Positions 8,791 to 17,484 of a stretch of DNA of 64,000 bases are shown piece after piece. The stretch is from Desulforapulum autotrophicum HRM2 (GTDB lineage: Bacteria; Desulfobacterota; Desulfobacteria; Desulfobacterales; Desulfobacteraceae): contig NC_012108.1 of NCBI RefSeq assembly GCF_000020365.1, positions 3,286,001 to 3,350,000 of the forward strand, read 5' to 3'. The notes below the pieces were generated by a model. That model was not told where the DNA came from and ran no database searches. It was given only the letters and a program-made list of their open reading frames with translations. The first letter of the stretch is position 1. Each line of letters opens with the position of its first letter. The translations under genes and the position numbers were made by a program.

Positions 8791-10251
8791 TCAAGATCCG
8801 GTCATCGATGGGTGTTCTTCCAATAGTTTCTGGTATAATTTCCCATACTTTTCTGCACTCTCCTGCCAGGTAAATAGCTGCCCCATTGCCCGTTGCTGGA
8901 CTACAAGGTACAGGGGTCTATTGTCATTATAAAGGGATACAGCCTGTTTGAGCCCATGAAAACAGCTGTAGGTGTCAGGCGAGCTAAAACAGATGCCCGT
9001 AGCGTCATCCCTGCCAAGGGGCACAACCGTATCTTTCAATCCACCGGTTTCCCGGATGATGGGAAGAGTGCCGTATGCCAGGCTGTAAAGCTGGTTTAGT
9101 CCACAGGGCTCAAACAGAGACGGCATCATGAAAAAGTCAGATCCTGCCTCAATCAGATGGGACAAGCCATTGTCATACCCATTGACAAACCCCATTTTCC
9201 GGGGATATCGCTGCTGTAGATGGTGAAGCCAGGAGCCATATTCAGGCTCACCAGAGCCAAGCAGGGCCAATTGCACAGGGGTGTCTTCGTACAGGAGCCT
9301 TTCAATGGCCGGGATCAGATAGTCAAACCCCTTTTGGGCCGCAAGCCGACTGACAAGACCCAGCAGGGGGAGTTCCTTTTTCTCTGCAAGCCCCATTCTC
9401 TTCTGGAGCACTGTTTTGCACAATCCTTTGCCCGTCATGTCCCGGGGCGAAAAATGATGGGGAATAAACGGGTCTGTTTCTGGATCCCACTGGGAATAAT
9501 CACAGCCGTTGAGAATGCCCTGGAAGTGATCCTTGCGCTTGTTCAGATAATGCCACAGATTGTGGGAGGTCTCTGGCAGGAGAAGCTCCCTGCAATACCC
9601 GGGACTCACGGCATTTATGGCATCTGCGTACATGATGCCGCATTTAAGCGGATTCAGACTGCCATACTCCTCCATGAGCTCACTGGTGAACCGGTCCGGC
9701 CGAATACCGATGGCATCGAGCCATTTTCTGTCGGTCTTTCCCTGGAATTCGCCATTGTGAATCGTCAGCAGGGAACGCGTCTGTCCAAAGGGGCCAGGGT
9801 CAGGATAGTGTTCCTTGAGGTAATAGGGTGCAAGGGCCGTCTGCCAGTCGTTGCAGTGGACAATATCGGGTATCCACTGGGAATGGAGGCAATCTTCAAG
9901 TGCGGCCTTACAAAAAAAAGCATAACGAAGCACATTGTCAGGATAGGAATAGTTATCGTATCCATAGATGCCGTCCCGGCTGAAAAAATCGTGGTGCTCA
10001 ATCAGTCTGACGGCAATCGGACCAAGCTTAACCGGATGAACCAGGCAGCCATAGGGCTGGTAGTGATTCAGGTTAAAATACAGGGGAACAGGGTCTGGTG
10101 AGGACAAGACCACATCCTTGTACCTGGGGATTGCAACCCTCACATCGTACCCTCTTTCTGTCAGTTCTCCAGACAGGGCCGCTCCGAAATCGGCAAGACC
10201 GCCGGTCTTGACAATCCCGTCCATCTCCGACATGATCATAAGAATTTTCAT
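8791..10251 (-). CDS. glgA: Glycogen (starch) synthase
   Basis: A 486-residue GT5 glycosyltransferase that adds glucose from ADP-glucose to alpha-1,4-glucan. It has the N-terminal KTGGLAD ADP-glucose-binding motif, an HCNDWQTAL motif, and the C-terminal PSLFEPCGLNQLYSLAYGTLP donor-site motif. The length is normal. Its ATG overlaps the glgC TGA stop (10251), so the two are translationally coupled: GlgC supplies the ADP-glucose that GlgA uses. No branching enzyme or phosphorylase is within the window. Confidence 0.95.
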   Translation of the reverse strand: MKILMIMSEMDGIVKTGGLADFGAALSGELTERGYDVRVAIPRYKDVVLSSPDPVPLYFNLNHYQPYGCLVHPVKLGPIAVRLIEHHDFFSRDGIYGYDNYSYPDNVLRYAFFCKAALEDCLHSQWIPDIVHCNDWQTALAPYYLKEHYPDPGPFGQTRSLLTIHNGEFQGKTDRKWLDAIGIRPDRFTSELMEEYGSLNPLKCGIMYADAINAVSPGYCRELLLPETSHNLWHYLNKRKDHFQGILNGCDYSQWDPETDPFIPHHFSPRDMTGKGLCKTVLQKRMGLAEKKELPLLGLVSRLAAQKGFDYLIPAIERLLYEDTPVQLALLGSGEPEYGSWLHHLQQRYPRKMGFVNGYDNGLSHLIEAGSDFFMMPSLFEPCGLNQLYSLAYGTLPIIRETGGLKDTVVPLGRDDATGICFSSPDTYSCFHGLKQAVSLYNDNRPLYLVVQQRAMGQLFTWQESAEKYGKLYQKLLEEHPSMTGS

Positions 10252-11483
10252 CACACAAATCCCACCCTTGCGCCTTTAGGAATAACGACAATGCCACCTT
10301 CAGAAACCTGAAACCGCTGTCTGTCCAGCTCAGGATCTTCCCCAATAATCGTACCCGGCGCCACCACCACCTCCTTGTCAAGGATGGCTCGTTTAATGTG
10401 GCAACCCGGGCCAATATCCGTATCGCCCATGATCACAGACTGTTCGATGGAGCTGTGGCTGTGAACATGAACCCGGTACCCGAGAATGCTCTGGTTGATT
10501 AGGGCACCGCTGATGAGGCAGCCCGAAGAAACTGCGGAATTGATGGCATGGCCGACCCTGTTTTCCTGATTATGGATAAATTTTGCAGGGGGGACAGCCG
10601 GTGCGTAGCTCCTCAGGGGCCAGTAACGATTATAGAGATCAAACGACGGGGTCACGGAAATCAGGTCCATGCTGGCTTCATAATAGGCGTCCAGAGTACC
10701 CACATCCCGCCAGTAGCCCCTGGAGGTTTCCGGCTCACCCCGGATTTCGTTTGTGGAAAAATCATACACATAGACATTGCCCATGGGAAACATCATGGGA
10801 AGAATGCTGTGGCCGAAATCATGCTTGGAGTTGTCGTCTTCAGCATCGATCTGGAGGTAATTGACCAGGGTATCGGCGTCAAAAACATAGTTCCCCATGG
10901 ACGCCAGGACATGGGTCGGACGATTGGGAATGGTTTTGGGATTCTGCTTTGGCTTTTCTTCAAACCCGATCATCTTACCGTTTTCATCCACCTCAATGAC
11001 GCCAAACTGACCGGCCTTTTCAACGGAAACCGGAATGGCCGCCACGGTAAGGGCCGCACGCTTGTTTCTATGAAAATCAATCATCTGCCTGATCTCCATC
11101 TTGTAGATATGGTCACCACCAAACACGCAGACAACTTCAGGATCATAGGTGTCAATCAGGTTTAAATTCTGATAAATGGCATCGGCCGTCCCCTTGTACC
11201 AGTGCTTCCCCATGCGCATCTGGGCCGGTATGGGATCAATAAAATGGTCTGTCAGACCAGAGATGCGCCATGCCTGACTCAGGTGTTTCATCAAAGAGTG
11301 TGATTTAAACTGGGTCAGGACAAAGATCTGGAGCAGGTCTGAGTTGATGAAATTATTAAGGACAAAATCAATAATGCGATAGTTGCCGCCAAAGGGTACA
11401 GCCGGTTTAGCCCTGAGACTCGTAAATGGAAACAGACGGGTACCCTCTCCGCCTGCCAGAATCATTGAAAGAATACCACCCAT
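10251..11483 (-). CDS. glgC: Glucose-1-phosphate adenylyltransferase
   Basis: A 410-residue ADP-glucose pyrophosphorylase. It has the nucleotidyltransferase start LAGGEGTRLFPFT, the GNYRIIDFVLNN motif, the catalytic GGDHIYKM motif, a GFEEKPK glucose-1-phosphate site, and C-terminal left-handed beta-helix hexapeptide repeats (HSSIEQSVIMGDTDIGPG). It catalyses the committed step of glycogen synthesis from glucose-1-phosphate and ATP and is normally allosteric. AAAGGAG precedes the ATG. It is first in the glgC-glgA operon. Confidence 0.96.
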   Translation of the reverse strand: MGGILSMILAGGEGTRLFPFTSLRAKPAVPFGGNYRIIDFVLNNFINSDLLQIFVLTQFKSHSLMKHLSQAWRISGLTDHFIDPIPAQMRMGKHWYKGTADAIYQNLNLIDTYDPEVVCVFGGDHIYKMEIRQMIDFHRNKRAALTVAAIPVSVEKAGQFGVIEVDENGKMIGFEEKPKQNPKTIPNRPTHVLASMGNYVFDADTLVNYLQIDAEDDNSKHDFGHSILPMMFPMGNVYVYDFSTNEIRGEPETSRGYWRDVGTLDAYYEASMDLISVTPSFDLYNRYWPLRSYAPAVPPAKFIHNQENRVGHAINSAVSSGCLISGALINQSILGYRVHVHSHSSIEQSVIMGDTDIGPGCHIKRAILDKEVVVAPGTIIGEDPELDRQRFQVSEGGIVVIPKGARVGFV

Positions 11484-11622
11484 GTCTCTCCTTTTTTGTG
11501 ATTAAGTCGGATCTGTTTCCATCCTCCATACCTTAAAATATCTTTTTCAACAAGGGAGAAACAGGCTGAGAGGACCATGGCATCAGGAACAGATCTGCCT
11601 AAAGGGTTACTTTGGCCATGGT

Positions 11623-12336
11623 TTAAAATAAATAGCCATCGCCAAACGAATCCTGCTCATCCACTATCAGCTTGGCCATCCCTTCGGTAATATGGTCCCT
11701 TACCGTGGTGATATGAAAGGTTAGGGCCTTGTCGAGCCCTTTTTTATCTTTTTTTTCAAGACTTTCAAAGATGTCACAATGCTCGTTCAAAGACGTTTCC
11801 ATGACACTGGAGAAATAAAGATTCCTGCTGTATCGCAACAGCAGCACATCAAACAGTTCCTGAAGCATGTTCAGCTGGATTTTACAGTCCGCCAATGAGG
11901 CCAGGCACATGTGATACCCCATATCCGTCATGATGCGCCGGTAGTAATTATCCTCAGCAACGGCCCTCCCATGATCGTCCAGGGCCTTTTTCAACCGTTT
12001 TAGACCAGCAGGATTCATTTTCTCCAGAATGGCAGGTACCAGGGAGACTTCTATCAACAACCGGGTATTATAAATCTCTGTAATTTCCTTGAGGCTGACC
12101 TCATTGACATAATACCCCTTGTTGGCTTCATGACGGACGATGTTCCTGAATTCCAGCCACTTGAGGGCATGGATCACCGGCGTCATGCTCACACCAATGC
12201 GGTTGGCAAGGTCTTTGTATTTAATTTTCTGGCCGGGCAGGATTTCATTGTAAAACAGCATCTGGCGAATGGCACTATAGGCTTTATATGCTAAATCTGT
12301 TTTTGTGATGTCTTTATCTGTTTTTTTAGGAGACAT
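11623..12336 (-). CDS. GntR-family transcriptional regulator (FCD domain)
   Basis: A 237-residue regulator with an N-terminal winged helix (about residues 20-85: AYSAIRQMLFYNEILPGQKI, then LANRIGVSMTPVIHAL) and a C-terminal FCD all-helical ligand domain (about 95-225) with His and Asp metal-ligand candidates. The ATG at 12336 has an AAGGA site; a longer frame starting 36 codons upstream would run into the divergent promoter region and is rejected. It is transcribed away from the TPP/TRAP/dehydrogenase cluster. Two identical AT-rich sites lie between the two start codons, which strongly suggests it controls that cluster and itself (inference). Its likely ligand is the imported substrate or an organic-acid intermediate. 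Confidence 0.88.
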   Translation of the reverse strand: MSPKKTDKDITKTDLAYKAYSAIRQMLFYNEILPGQKIKYKDLANRIGVSMTPVIHALKWLEFRNIVRHEANKGYYVNEVSLKEITEIYNTRLLIEVSLVPAILEKMNPAGLKRLKKALDDHGRAVAEDNYYRRIMTDMGYHMCLASLADCKIQLNMLQELFDVLLLRYSRNLYFSSVMETSLNEHCDIFESLEKKDKKGLDKALTFHITTVRDHITEGMAKLIVDEQDSFGDGYLF

Positions 12337-12450
12337 TCTAATCCTTTGTTGTTCGTTAGCCCATCTGGCAACGTTCCAGAGGAACAACGGTTGGGAGAGT
12401 GGGGAGTCCTTGCGGGCGAACACACTCTTTTTCGGACCTGGCATTGTCTG

Positions 12451-12477
12451 ATAATTTATTAAATAATTTATTTAATA
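12451..12477. promoter_or_regulatory. AT-rich operator candidate, copy 1
   Basis: The 22 bases at 12451-12472 are identical to 12601-12622, exactly 150 bp away. The sequence is built from a repeating, nearly self-complementary AAATAATTTATT unit. It lies about 115-140 bp upstream of the GntR start codon. As half of a matched pair in a divergent promoter it is a good candidate GntR binding site; low-complexity chance similarity is possible. Confidence 0.5.
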
Positions 12478-12591
12478 GCAAGTCATATTCACAATTTACG
12501 ATATTTTACATCCCTGAACTATCTATTTTCATTAAAAAAAAGGATTTAGAATTTTCCCTTGACACACCATCGATTTTCTGGAATTGTTACT

Positions 12592-12628
12592 TAAAATTAA
12601 ATAATTTATTAAATAATTTATTAAATAT
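12592..12628. promoter_or_regulatory. AT-rich operator candidate, copy 2
   Basis: Second copy of the 22-bp AT-rich block (12601-12622) with extended flanks of the same TTTATTAAAT pattern, ending 26 bp before the TPP-enzyme ATG. A TTGACA hexamer at about 12559-12564 could be the -35 box of the cluster promoter, with the operator downstream of it in a position to block transcription. The placement fits a repressor site. Confidence 0.5.
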
Positions 12629-12653
12629 CAAGCTGTTTCTCGGGGAGATTGAT

Positions 12654-14369
12654 ATGATTGGTGCCCAGACTTTAGTCAAAATGTTAGAAAAATATCATGT
12701 TGAATATATTTTCGGTGTTCCAGGTGATACCAGTATCAAATTCTATGAAGCCCTTTACGACAATCAGTCCGGTATCCGCCATGTGATGGCCAGGGATGAA
12801 CGATCTGCCTCGTTCATGGCAGATGCCTATGCCCGACTCAGCCATAAACCAGGCGTTTGCGAATGTCCCAGTGGGGCAGGTTCTCTTTATACCGTACCCG
12901 GCATCGCCGAAGCCAATGCATCGTCCATCCCGGTTATCGTCATCACGTCAGATATCCCCCTTTCGGGCGAGGGCAAGCAGACCATAACCGAACTGGATAC
13001 ACAAAAATTATATGAATCCATCACCAAATGGGCCACCGTGGTTAAAAGCGTCAACAAGATCCCGGAAGTTATACGACGCGCATTCAGGATTGCCACAACC
13101 GGTCGGCCCGGGGCGGTTCACCTCTCTTTGCCCAAAGAAGCACTGTGTGACGAATTTTCAAACAGCGCCAAAGACCTTTATGCAGACGAAAACTGCTGCA
13201 CCTACCCGGCATTCAGAACCCGGGGTGCCAGGACGGACCTGGAAGCCCTGGTCGACCATATGGCCGGAGCGAAACGGCTGGTGATCATCGTGGGTGGCGG
13301 TGCAAATCATTCCCAGGCAGGAACATCCATCCAGTCCATGGCTGAATGGATGGCAGCCCCGGTTGTGTCAACCATATCCGGCCAGGGCATTATGCCCGAT
13401 GACCACCCCATGGCCCTGGGGGTAATTGGTGATAACGGTTTCCATCCCCATGCCCACCGGGCCGTTGAAGAGGCAGATGTGCTCTTGTATGTCGGATGCA
13501 AAATGGGATCGGTCTCCACCATCAACTGGTCCATGCCATCGGAAAAACCGGGCCGGAAAATTCTCCAGATCGACCTGAACCCTGAGATGCTGGGCAATAA
13601 TTTCCAGAACACATGGAGCGTTGCAGGCGATGCCAGACTGGTGGCGGAAGACCTGGTAACCCTCCTCAAAGGAAAAACCGCCCACAGACAGGCATCCGAC
13701 TGGGTCAACAGCCTGAATCAGCAAAGACTGGATTTCTGGAAGCAGGCCCAGCAGGCGTTCCAGGCAGACACCACACCACTGAAACCCCAGCGAATCATTG
13801 CCGAGCTCAACCGTCACCTTGACGAAACAACCATCGTAATCTCCGATGCCGGCACCCCAACCCCCTATATCACACGCTTTCTCAAGCTTGCGGCCAAGAA
13901 TTCCAGGTTTATCATCCCCCGGGCCTATGGCGGACTTGGGTATGCCATACCCGCCGTGGTCGGTGCCCACTTTGCACGGCCCGATGCTCGGCTGGTGGGG
14001 CTGTTCGGGGACGGATCCCTGGGAATGTCTGCCGGGGAGCTTGAAACCATCTCCCGCCTTAATATCCCTGTGGTCCTCATCCATTTCAACAACAGCTCGT
14101 TTGGCTGGATTAAGGCCCTGCAGAAACTCCACTGCAATAAAAAGTACTTTTCCGTGGACTTTAATGCCAACAATCCGGCCAGGGTGGCAGAAGGATTCGG
14201 CCTCAAGGCGCTTTCCATTGAAACGCCTGAACAACTGGTCCAGGGCCTGGATATGGCATTCAATGCCCGGGGACCTGTTTTCCTGGATGTGAAAAGTGAA
14301 CCGGAACTGGAAGACATTCCCCCGGTCTATTCCTGGATGACCTGCCAGGCAAAACATGATAAAGCATAG
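12654..14369 (+). CDS. Thiamine pyrophosphate-dependent enzyme, acetolactate-synthase-like
   Basis: A 571-residue protein with the three-domain order of the TPP decarboxylase/ligase family. The PYR domain carries the activating Glu at residue 49 (ARDERSASFMADAYAR), the middle domain is of the transhydrogenase-like fold, and the C-terminal PP domain carries the GDGSLGMSAGELET...NNSSFG cofactor motif. It probably acts on a 2-oxo acid (decarboxylation or carboligation). It is not a biosynthetic acetolactate synthase by context, since no small subunit or ilvC is nearby. It is not a sulfoacetaldehyde acetyltransferase by its N-terminus. The ATG at 12654 has a GGGGAGA site 6 nt upstream; a longer frame passes through the AT-rich operator. 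It opens a co-directional cluster with a TRAP transporter and an amine/amino-acid dehydrogenase. Confidence 0.82.
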   Translation: MIGAQTLVKMLEKYHVEYIFGVPGDTSIKFYEALYDNQSGIRHVMARDERSASFMADAYARLSHKPGVCECPSGAGSLYTVPGIAEANASSIPVIVITSDIPLSGEGKQTITELDTQKLYESITKWATVVKSVNKIPEVIRRAFRIATTGRPGAVHLSLPKEALCDEFSNSAKDLYADENCCTYPAFRTRGARTDLEALVDHMAGAKRLVIIVGGGANHSQAGTSIQSMAEWMAAPVVSTISGQGIMPDDHPMALGVIGDNGFHPHAHRAVEEADVLLYVGCKMGSVSTINWSMPSEKPGRKILQIDLNPEMLGNNFQNTWSVAGDARLVAEDLVTLLKGKTAHRQASDWVNSLNQQRLDFWKQAQQAFQADTTPLKPQRIIAELNRHLDETTIVISDAGTPTPYITRFLKLAAKNSRFIIPRAYGGLGYAIPAVVGAHFARPDARLVGLFGDGSLGMSAGELETISRLNIPVVLIHFNNSSFGWIKALQKLHCNKKYFSVDFNANNPARVAEGFGLKALSIETPEQLVQGLDMAFNARGPVFLDVKSEPELEDIPPVYSWMTCQAKHDKA

Positions 14370-14416
14370 TTGCAGTGTGCACAAGAACGCAACCGTTTAA
14401 AAGAGGGAGAAAGGAA

Positions 14417-15442
14417 ATGAAAAGAACTATTATGTGTTTATTTGCCCTGGTGTTGGCAGCTGTTCTGTCACTGCCCGGGGCAGCCATGGCCGACGAAAAC
14501 CAGGTGACCCAATCCACAACCCTGACCTGGGTGGCCGGTGGCGTAGGCGGAGGCTGGTATGTCCAGGCGGGCGGCATTGCCAGGATGATCGCAGAAAAAG
14601 AACCCAATCTGATCCTGAAAGTGGTTCCCGGCGGTGGGGTGGTCAATCCAGTCCGGGTCTCGAGACACAAGGACGACCTTGGCTGGGGCATTACCTTTGT
14701 AGACAAGATGGCATTCAAGGGTATCGCACCTGTCTATAAAAAAGCCAACCCGGATGTCCGTTCCCTGGGCGGCATTTTCGGTATCTATCACATCCATGTT
14801 CTGGGTGCACGAGACATGAAGATCACCACCATGGCCCAGATGGCAGAAATGGTCAAGGCCGGCAAGGCAATCAAAGTGGCTGCACCCATGAAAGGGACAT
14901 CTGACCTGCCGTTGATGAACACCATCCTGGCGTTTTACGGCATTTCCCTGGATGATATTAAAAACGCAGGCGGCAAGGTTTTCCATGCGGTCTATTCAGA
15001 CATGGTCAACCTGTACAAAGACAACCATGTGGACTTTGTCTTCACCCACCTGGGTCTTCCCGGTGCTGCCATTACCGAGATGAGCGTAAGTCGCGATTCT
15101 ACCCTGATCTCCCTGTCCGATGCCTGTATTGACCATCTCCACAATGAACTTGGAACACTGGCACGGGATTCAGGACAAAGCTTTATTCCCAAGGGGACTT
15201 ACAATGGCCAGGATGCTGACATCCCCACCGTTGTATCTGCAGGCGAGTTGATCATCAACAAAGATGTACCCGACAATGTTGCCTACACCATCACAAAAAT
15301 CATCTGTGAAAACACGGAGGAACTCTATAAAATCAACCCGGCCAACAAAAATTTCAAACCTGAAACGGGCTGGAAAAACATAGCCCTTCCCCTCCACCCC
15401 GGTGCCGAAAAATATTATAAAGATGCCGGCTACATGGAGTAA
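14417..15442 (+). CDS. TAXI-family TRAP transporter solute-binding protein
   Basis: A 341-residue exported protein. The signal peptide has KR at residues 2-3, a hydrophobic core and a likely cleavage after AMA near residue 25. The mature start (TWVAGGVGGGWYVQAGGIARMI) is the TAXI signature, as in glutamate/glutamine-type TRAP binding proteins. It captures the substrate in the periplasm for the permease gene that follows. The ATG at 14417 follows GGAGAAAGGAA; an in-frame start 14 codons upstream would spoil the signal peptide. An intercistronic hairpin lies between it and the permease, often a way to keep the binding protein more abundant. Confidence 0.9.
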   Translation: MKRTIMCLFALVLAAVLSLPGAAMADENQVTQSTTLTWVAGGVGGGWYVQAGGIARMIAEKEPNLILKVVPGGGVVNPVRVSRHKDDLGWGITFVDKMAFKGIAPVYKKANPDVRSLGGIFGIYHIHVLGARDMKITTMAQMAEMVKAGKAIKVAAPMKGTSDLPLMNTILAFYGISLDDIKNAGGKVFHAVYSDMVNLYKDNHVDFVFTHLGLPGAAITEMSVSRDSTLISLSDACIDHLHNELGTLARDSGQSFIPKGTYNGQDADIPTVVSAGELIINKDVPDNVAYTITKIICENTEELYKINPANKNFKPETGWKNIALPLHPGAEKYYKDAGYME

Positions 15443-15477
15443 AAAGGTTAATTGTTCACTGTCTTGTAGATTAACCC

Positions 15478-15505
15478 GGGCAGAGCACCTGGTTGTGCCC
15501 TGCCC
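15478..15505 (+). other. Intercistronic stem-loop between binding protein and permease
   Basis: GGGCAGAGCAC (15478-15488) pairs with GTGCCCTGCCC (15495-15505) with one mismatch and a 6-nt loop. A shorter GGTTAA/TTAACC pair lies just upstream (about 15446-15476). No T-run follows, so it is more likely an mRNA-stabilising or partial-attenuation hairpin than a full terminator. Confidence 0.55.
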
Positions 15506-15525
15506 CCGAACCTGGAGAAGTGTTC

Positions 15526-17439
15526 ATGAAAGATTCTAATACCTGGCAGAACAAAGCAATTGGTGCCTGGCTGGCTGCCCTGTCCATATTTCAATTATAT
15601 ACTGCCACTGTTGGAATTTATCAGCCCCGTATTCAGCGGGGAATCCATCTATTATTTCTACTGCCGGCAGCCTTTGTCATCTTTCCCGCTTCCACAAAAA
15701 AACACTATAAAAAAGTGGGCATCTTTAACTGGATCCTTGCGGCGCTTTCAATTTTGCCACCGCTCTACATTATATATTTTTATGAACGGCTCACCGAACG
15801 TCTGGAATTTGTCGATGATGTCCTGACCATTGAACTGGTGCTGGGCACATTGATGATTGTACTGATACTGGAAGCGGTTCGACGGGCCGTGGTTCCGGCC
15901 ATGGCATATCTTATTATCGGTTTCTTTGTCTATCTTTATGCAGCGCCCTATCTTCCCGGGGTCTTTTATTCCAAGCCTATTGCCTTTACCGAAATCATCG
16001 AAATGCAGTATCTTATCACGGACGCCGGGATCTTCGGATCCATCACCGGGGTTTCAGCGACCTTTGTGGCCCTGTTTGTCATTTTCGGAGCGTTCATGGA
16101 GGTCACCAAAACCGGCCAGTTTTTTACCGATCTGGCCTGCCGGATCGCCGGCAAAAGCAATGGTGGACCGGCCAAGATCGCTGTGATTTCATCGGGGCTT
16201 TTCGGGTCCATCTCGGGTGTGGCAGCCGCAAATGTGTATTCAACCGGGGTGTTCACCATCCCTTTGATGAAAAAACTGGGATACAGGCGCACATTTGCCG
16301 GTGCCGTGGAAGCCGCTGCCTCCACCGGCGGCATGCTCATGCCACCGGTCATGGGAGCAGGTGCCTTCGTCATGGCTGAAATCACAGGCATCTCCTATGT
16401 CAACATCGTCATTGCGGCCATGCTGGGATCATTGCTGCTTTACGCCAGCATGGTGGTCAGGGTTCATTATATGGCCCAGCGGCTGAACCTTACCGGGGTG
16501 GACGAAAAAGATATGGTCTCCTACCGCCAGATTCTCAAAGATTCCTATCTCCTCGTCCCCATGATTCTTCTCGTGGTGATGCTCCTCAAGGGATATTCAC
16601 CCTTTATGGCGGCCAATGTGGCAATTGCCGTTGTTTTTCTGATCAGTTTTCTTAAAAAAGAGACCCGGATGACGCCCTCCAGGCTCTTTGAAACCCTCCG
16701 CCTCGCAGGTCAAAATATGATCATGATTGCCCTTGCCTGTGCGGGTGCGGGCATGGTGGTTGCCATTGTCACCCATACAGGTCTTGCCCTGGGGATCGCA
16801 ACGGTGATCACAAACTGGTCCGGAGGCCATCTCCTGCCAGCCATGCTCCTGGTCATGTGCACCTCCCTGGTCATGGGCATGGGACTGCCCTGTACCCCTG
16901 CCTACATCATTGCCGTCACCATCGGCGGACCTGCCATGCTGGCCATGGGCGTCGACATGCTGCCGGCCCATTTGTTTGTCTATTATTTTGCCGTCCTGGC
17001 CGGGGTTACGCCCCCCGTGTGCGTGCCGGCCTTCTGTGCCGCAGCCATCGCAAATTCCCCGCCCCTTGAAACGGGTTTTGAGGCGTTTAAGCTTGCAATC
17101 GTAGGATTTTTAATCCCCTATGTTTTTGTGTTTAACAAGGCACTGCTCATGCAGGGGACCGCCCTTGAAATCATCACGGTCACACTGATGATCTTCCTGG
17201 CCATTGTATTTTTTGCAAGCGCCCTGAGCAGATATTTTTTCAGGCCCCTGAACCGGGTTTTACAGGCAGGCCTCTTTGTCCTGGCAGGATTTACCACTTT
17301 TATATGCGCAAAGCCTGGCCTGCTCAATTCACCCATGGTGAGACTGCTGGGTGCTCTGGTCCTGGCAGGCATTGTGTTTCACCCCCTGTGGTCAAAGTTC
17401 AGGGATTCCAATAAAATCAACCCCGAACCCAATGCCTGA
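15526..17439 (+). CDS. TRAP transporter permease, fused 4TM/12TM
   Basis: A 637-residue integral membrane protein with roughly 17-18 hydrophobic segments. It combines the small (DctQ-like) and large (DctM-like) TRAP membrane subunits, the usual form paired with TAXI binding proteins. The DctM core shows SGSISGVAAANVYSTGVFTIP-like glycine/serine stretches (about residues 230-255), a GGMLMPPVMGAGAFVMAEITG segment (about 275) and the MGMGLPCTPAYIIAV loop (about 457). Uptake is expected to be driven by the sodium or proton gradient. The ATG at 15526 has a GGAG site. It belongs with the preceding binding protein and the dehydrogenase genes after it. Confidence 0.93.
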   Translation: MKDSNTWQNKAIGAWLAALSIFQLYTATVGIYQPRIQRGIHLLFLLPAAFVIFPASTKKHYKKVGIFNWILAALSILPPLYIIYFYERLTERLEFVDDVLTIELVLGTLMIVLILEAVRRAVVPAMAYLIIGFFVYLYAAPYLPGVFYSKPIAFTEIIEMQYLITDAGIFGSITGVSATFVALFVIFGAFMEVTKTGQFFTDLACRIAGKSNGGPAKIAVISSGLFGSISGVAAANVYSTGVFTIPLMKKLGYRRTFAGAVEAAASTGGMLMPPVMGAGAFVMAEITGISYVNIVIAAMLGSLLLYASMVVRVHYMAQRLNLTGVDEKDMVSYRQILKDSYLLVPMILLVVMLLKGYSPFMAANVAIAVVFLISFLKKETRMTPSRLFETLRLAGQNMIMIALACAGAGMVVAIVTHTGLALGIATVITNWSGGHLLPAMLLVMCTSLVMGMGLPCTPAYIIAVTIGGPAMLAMGVDMLPAHLFVYYFAVLAGVTPPVCVPAFCAAAIANSPPLETGFEAFKLAIVGFLIPYVFVFNKALLMQGTALEIITVTLMIFLAIVFFASALSRYFFRPLNRVLQAGLFVLAGFTTFICAKPGLLNSPMVRLLGALVLAGIVFHPLWSKFRDSNKINPEPNA

Positions 17440-17484
17440 GGTTCATCAAGATCGGACCGTCCGGTCAACAAAGGACATGTTTAC

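Noticed and set aside
12399-12653. Longer start for the TPP enzyme (85 additional codons)
   Set aside because: The extension passes through the AT-rich operators and has no likeness to the family N-terminus; the ATG at 12654 has a good ribosome-binding site.
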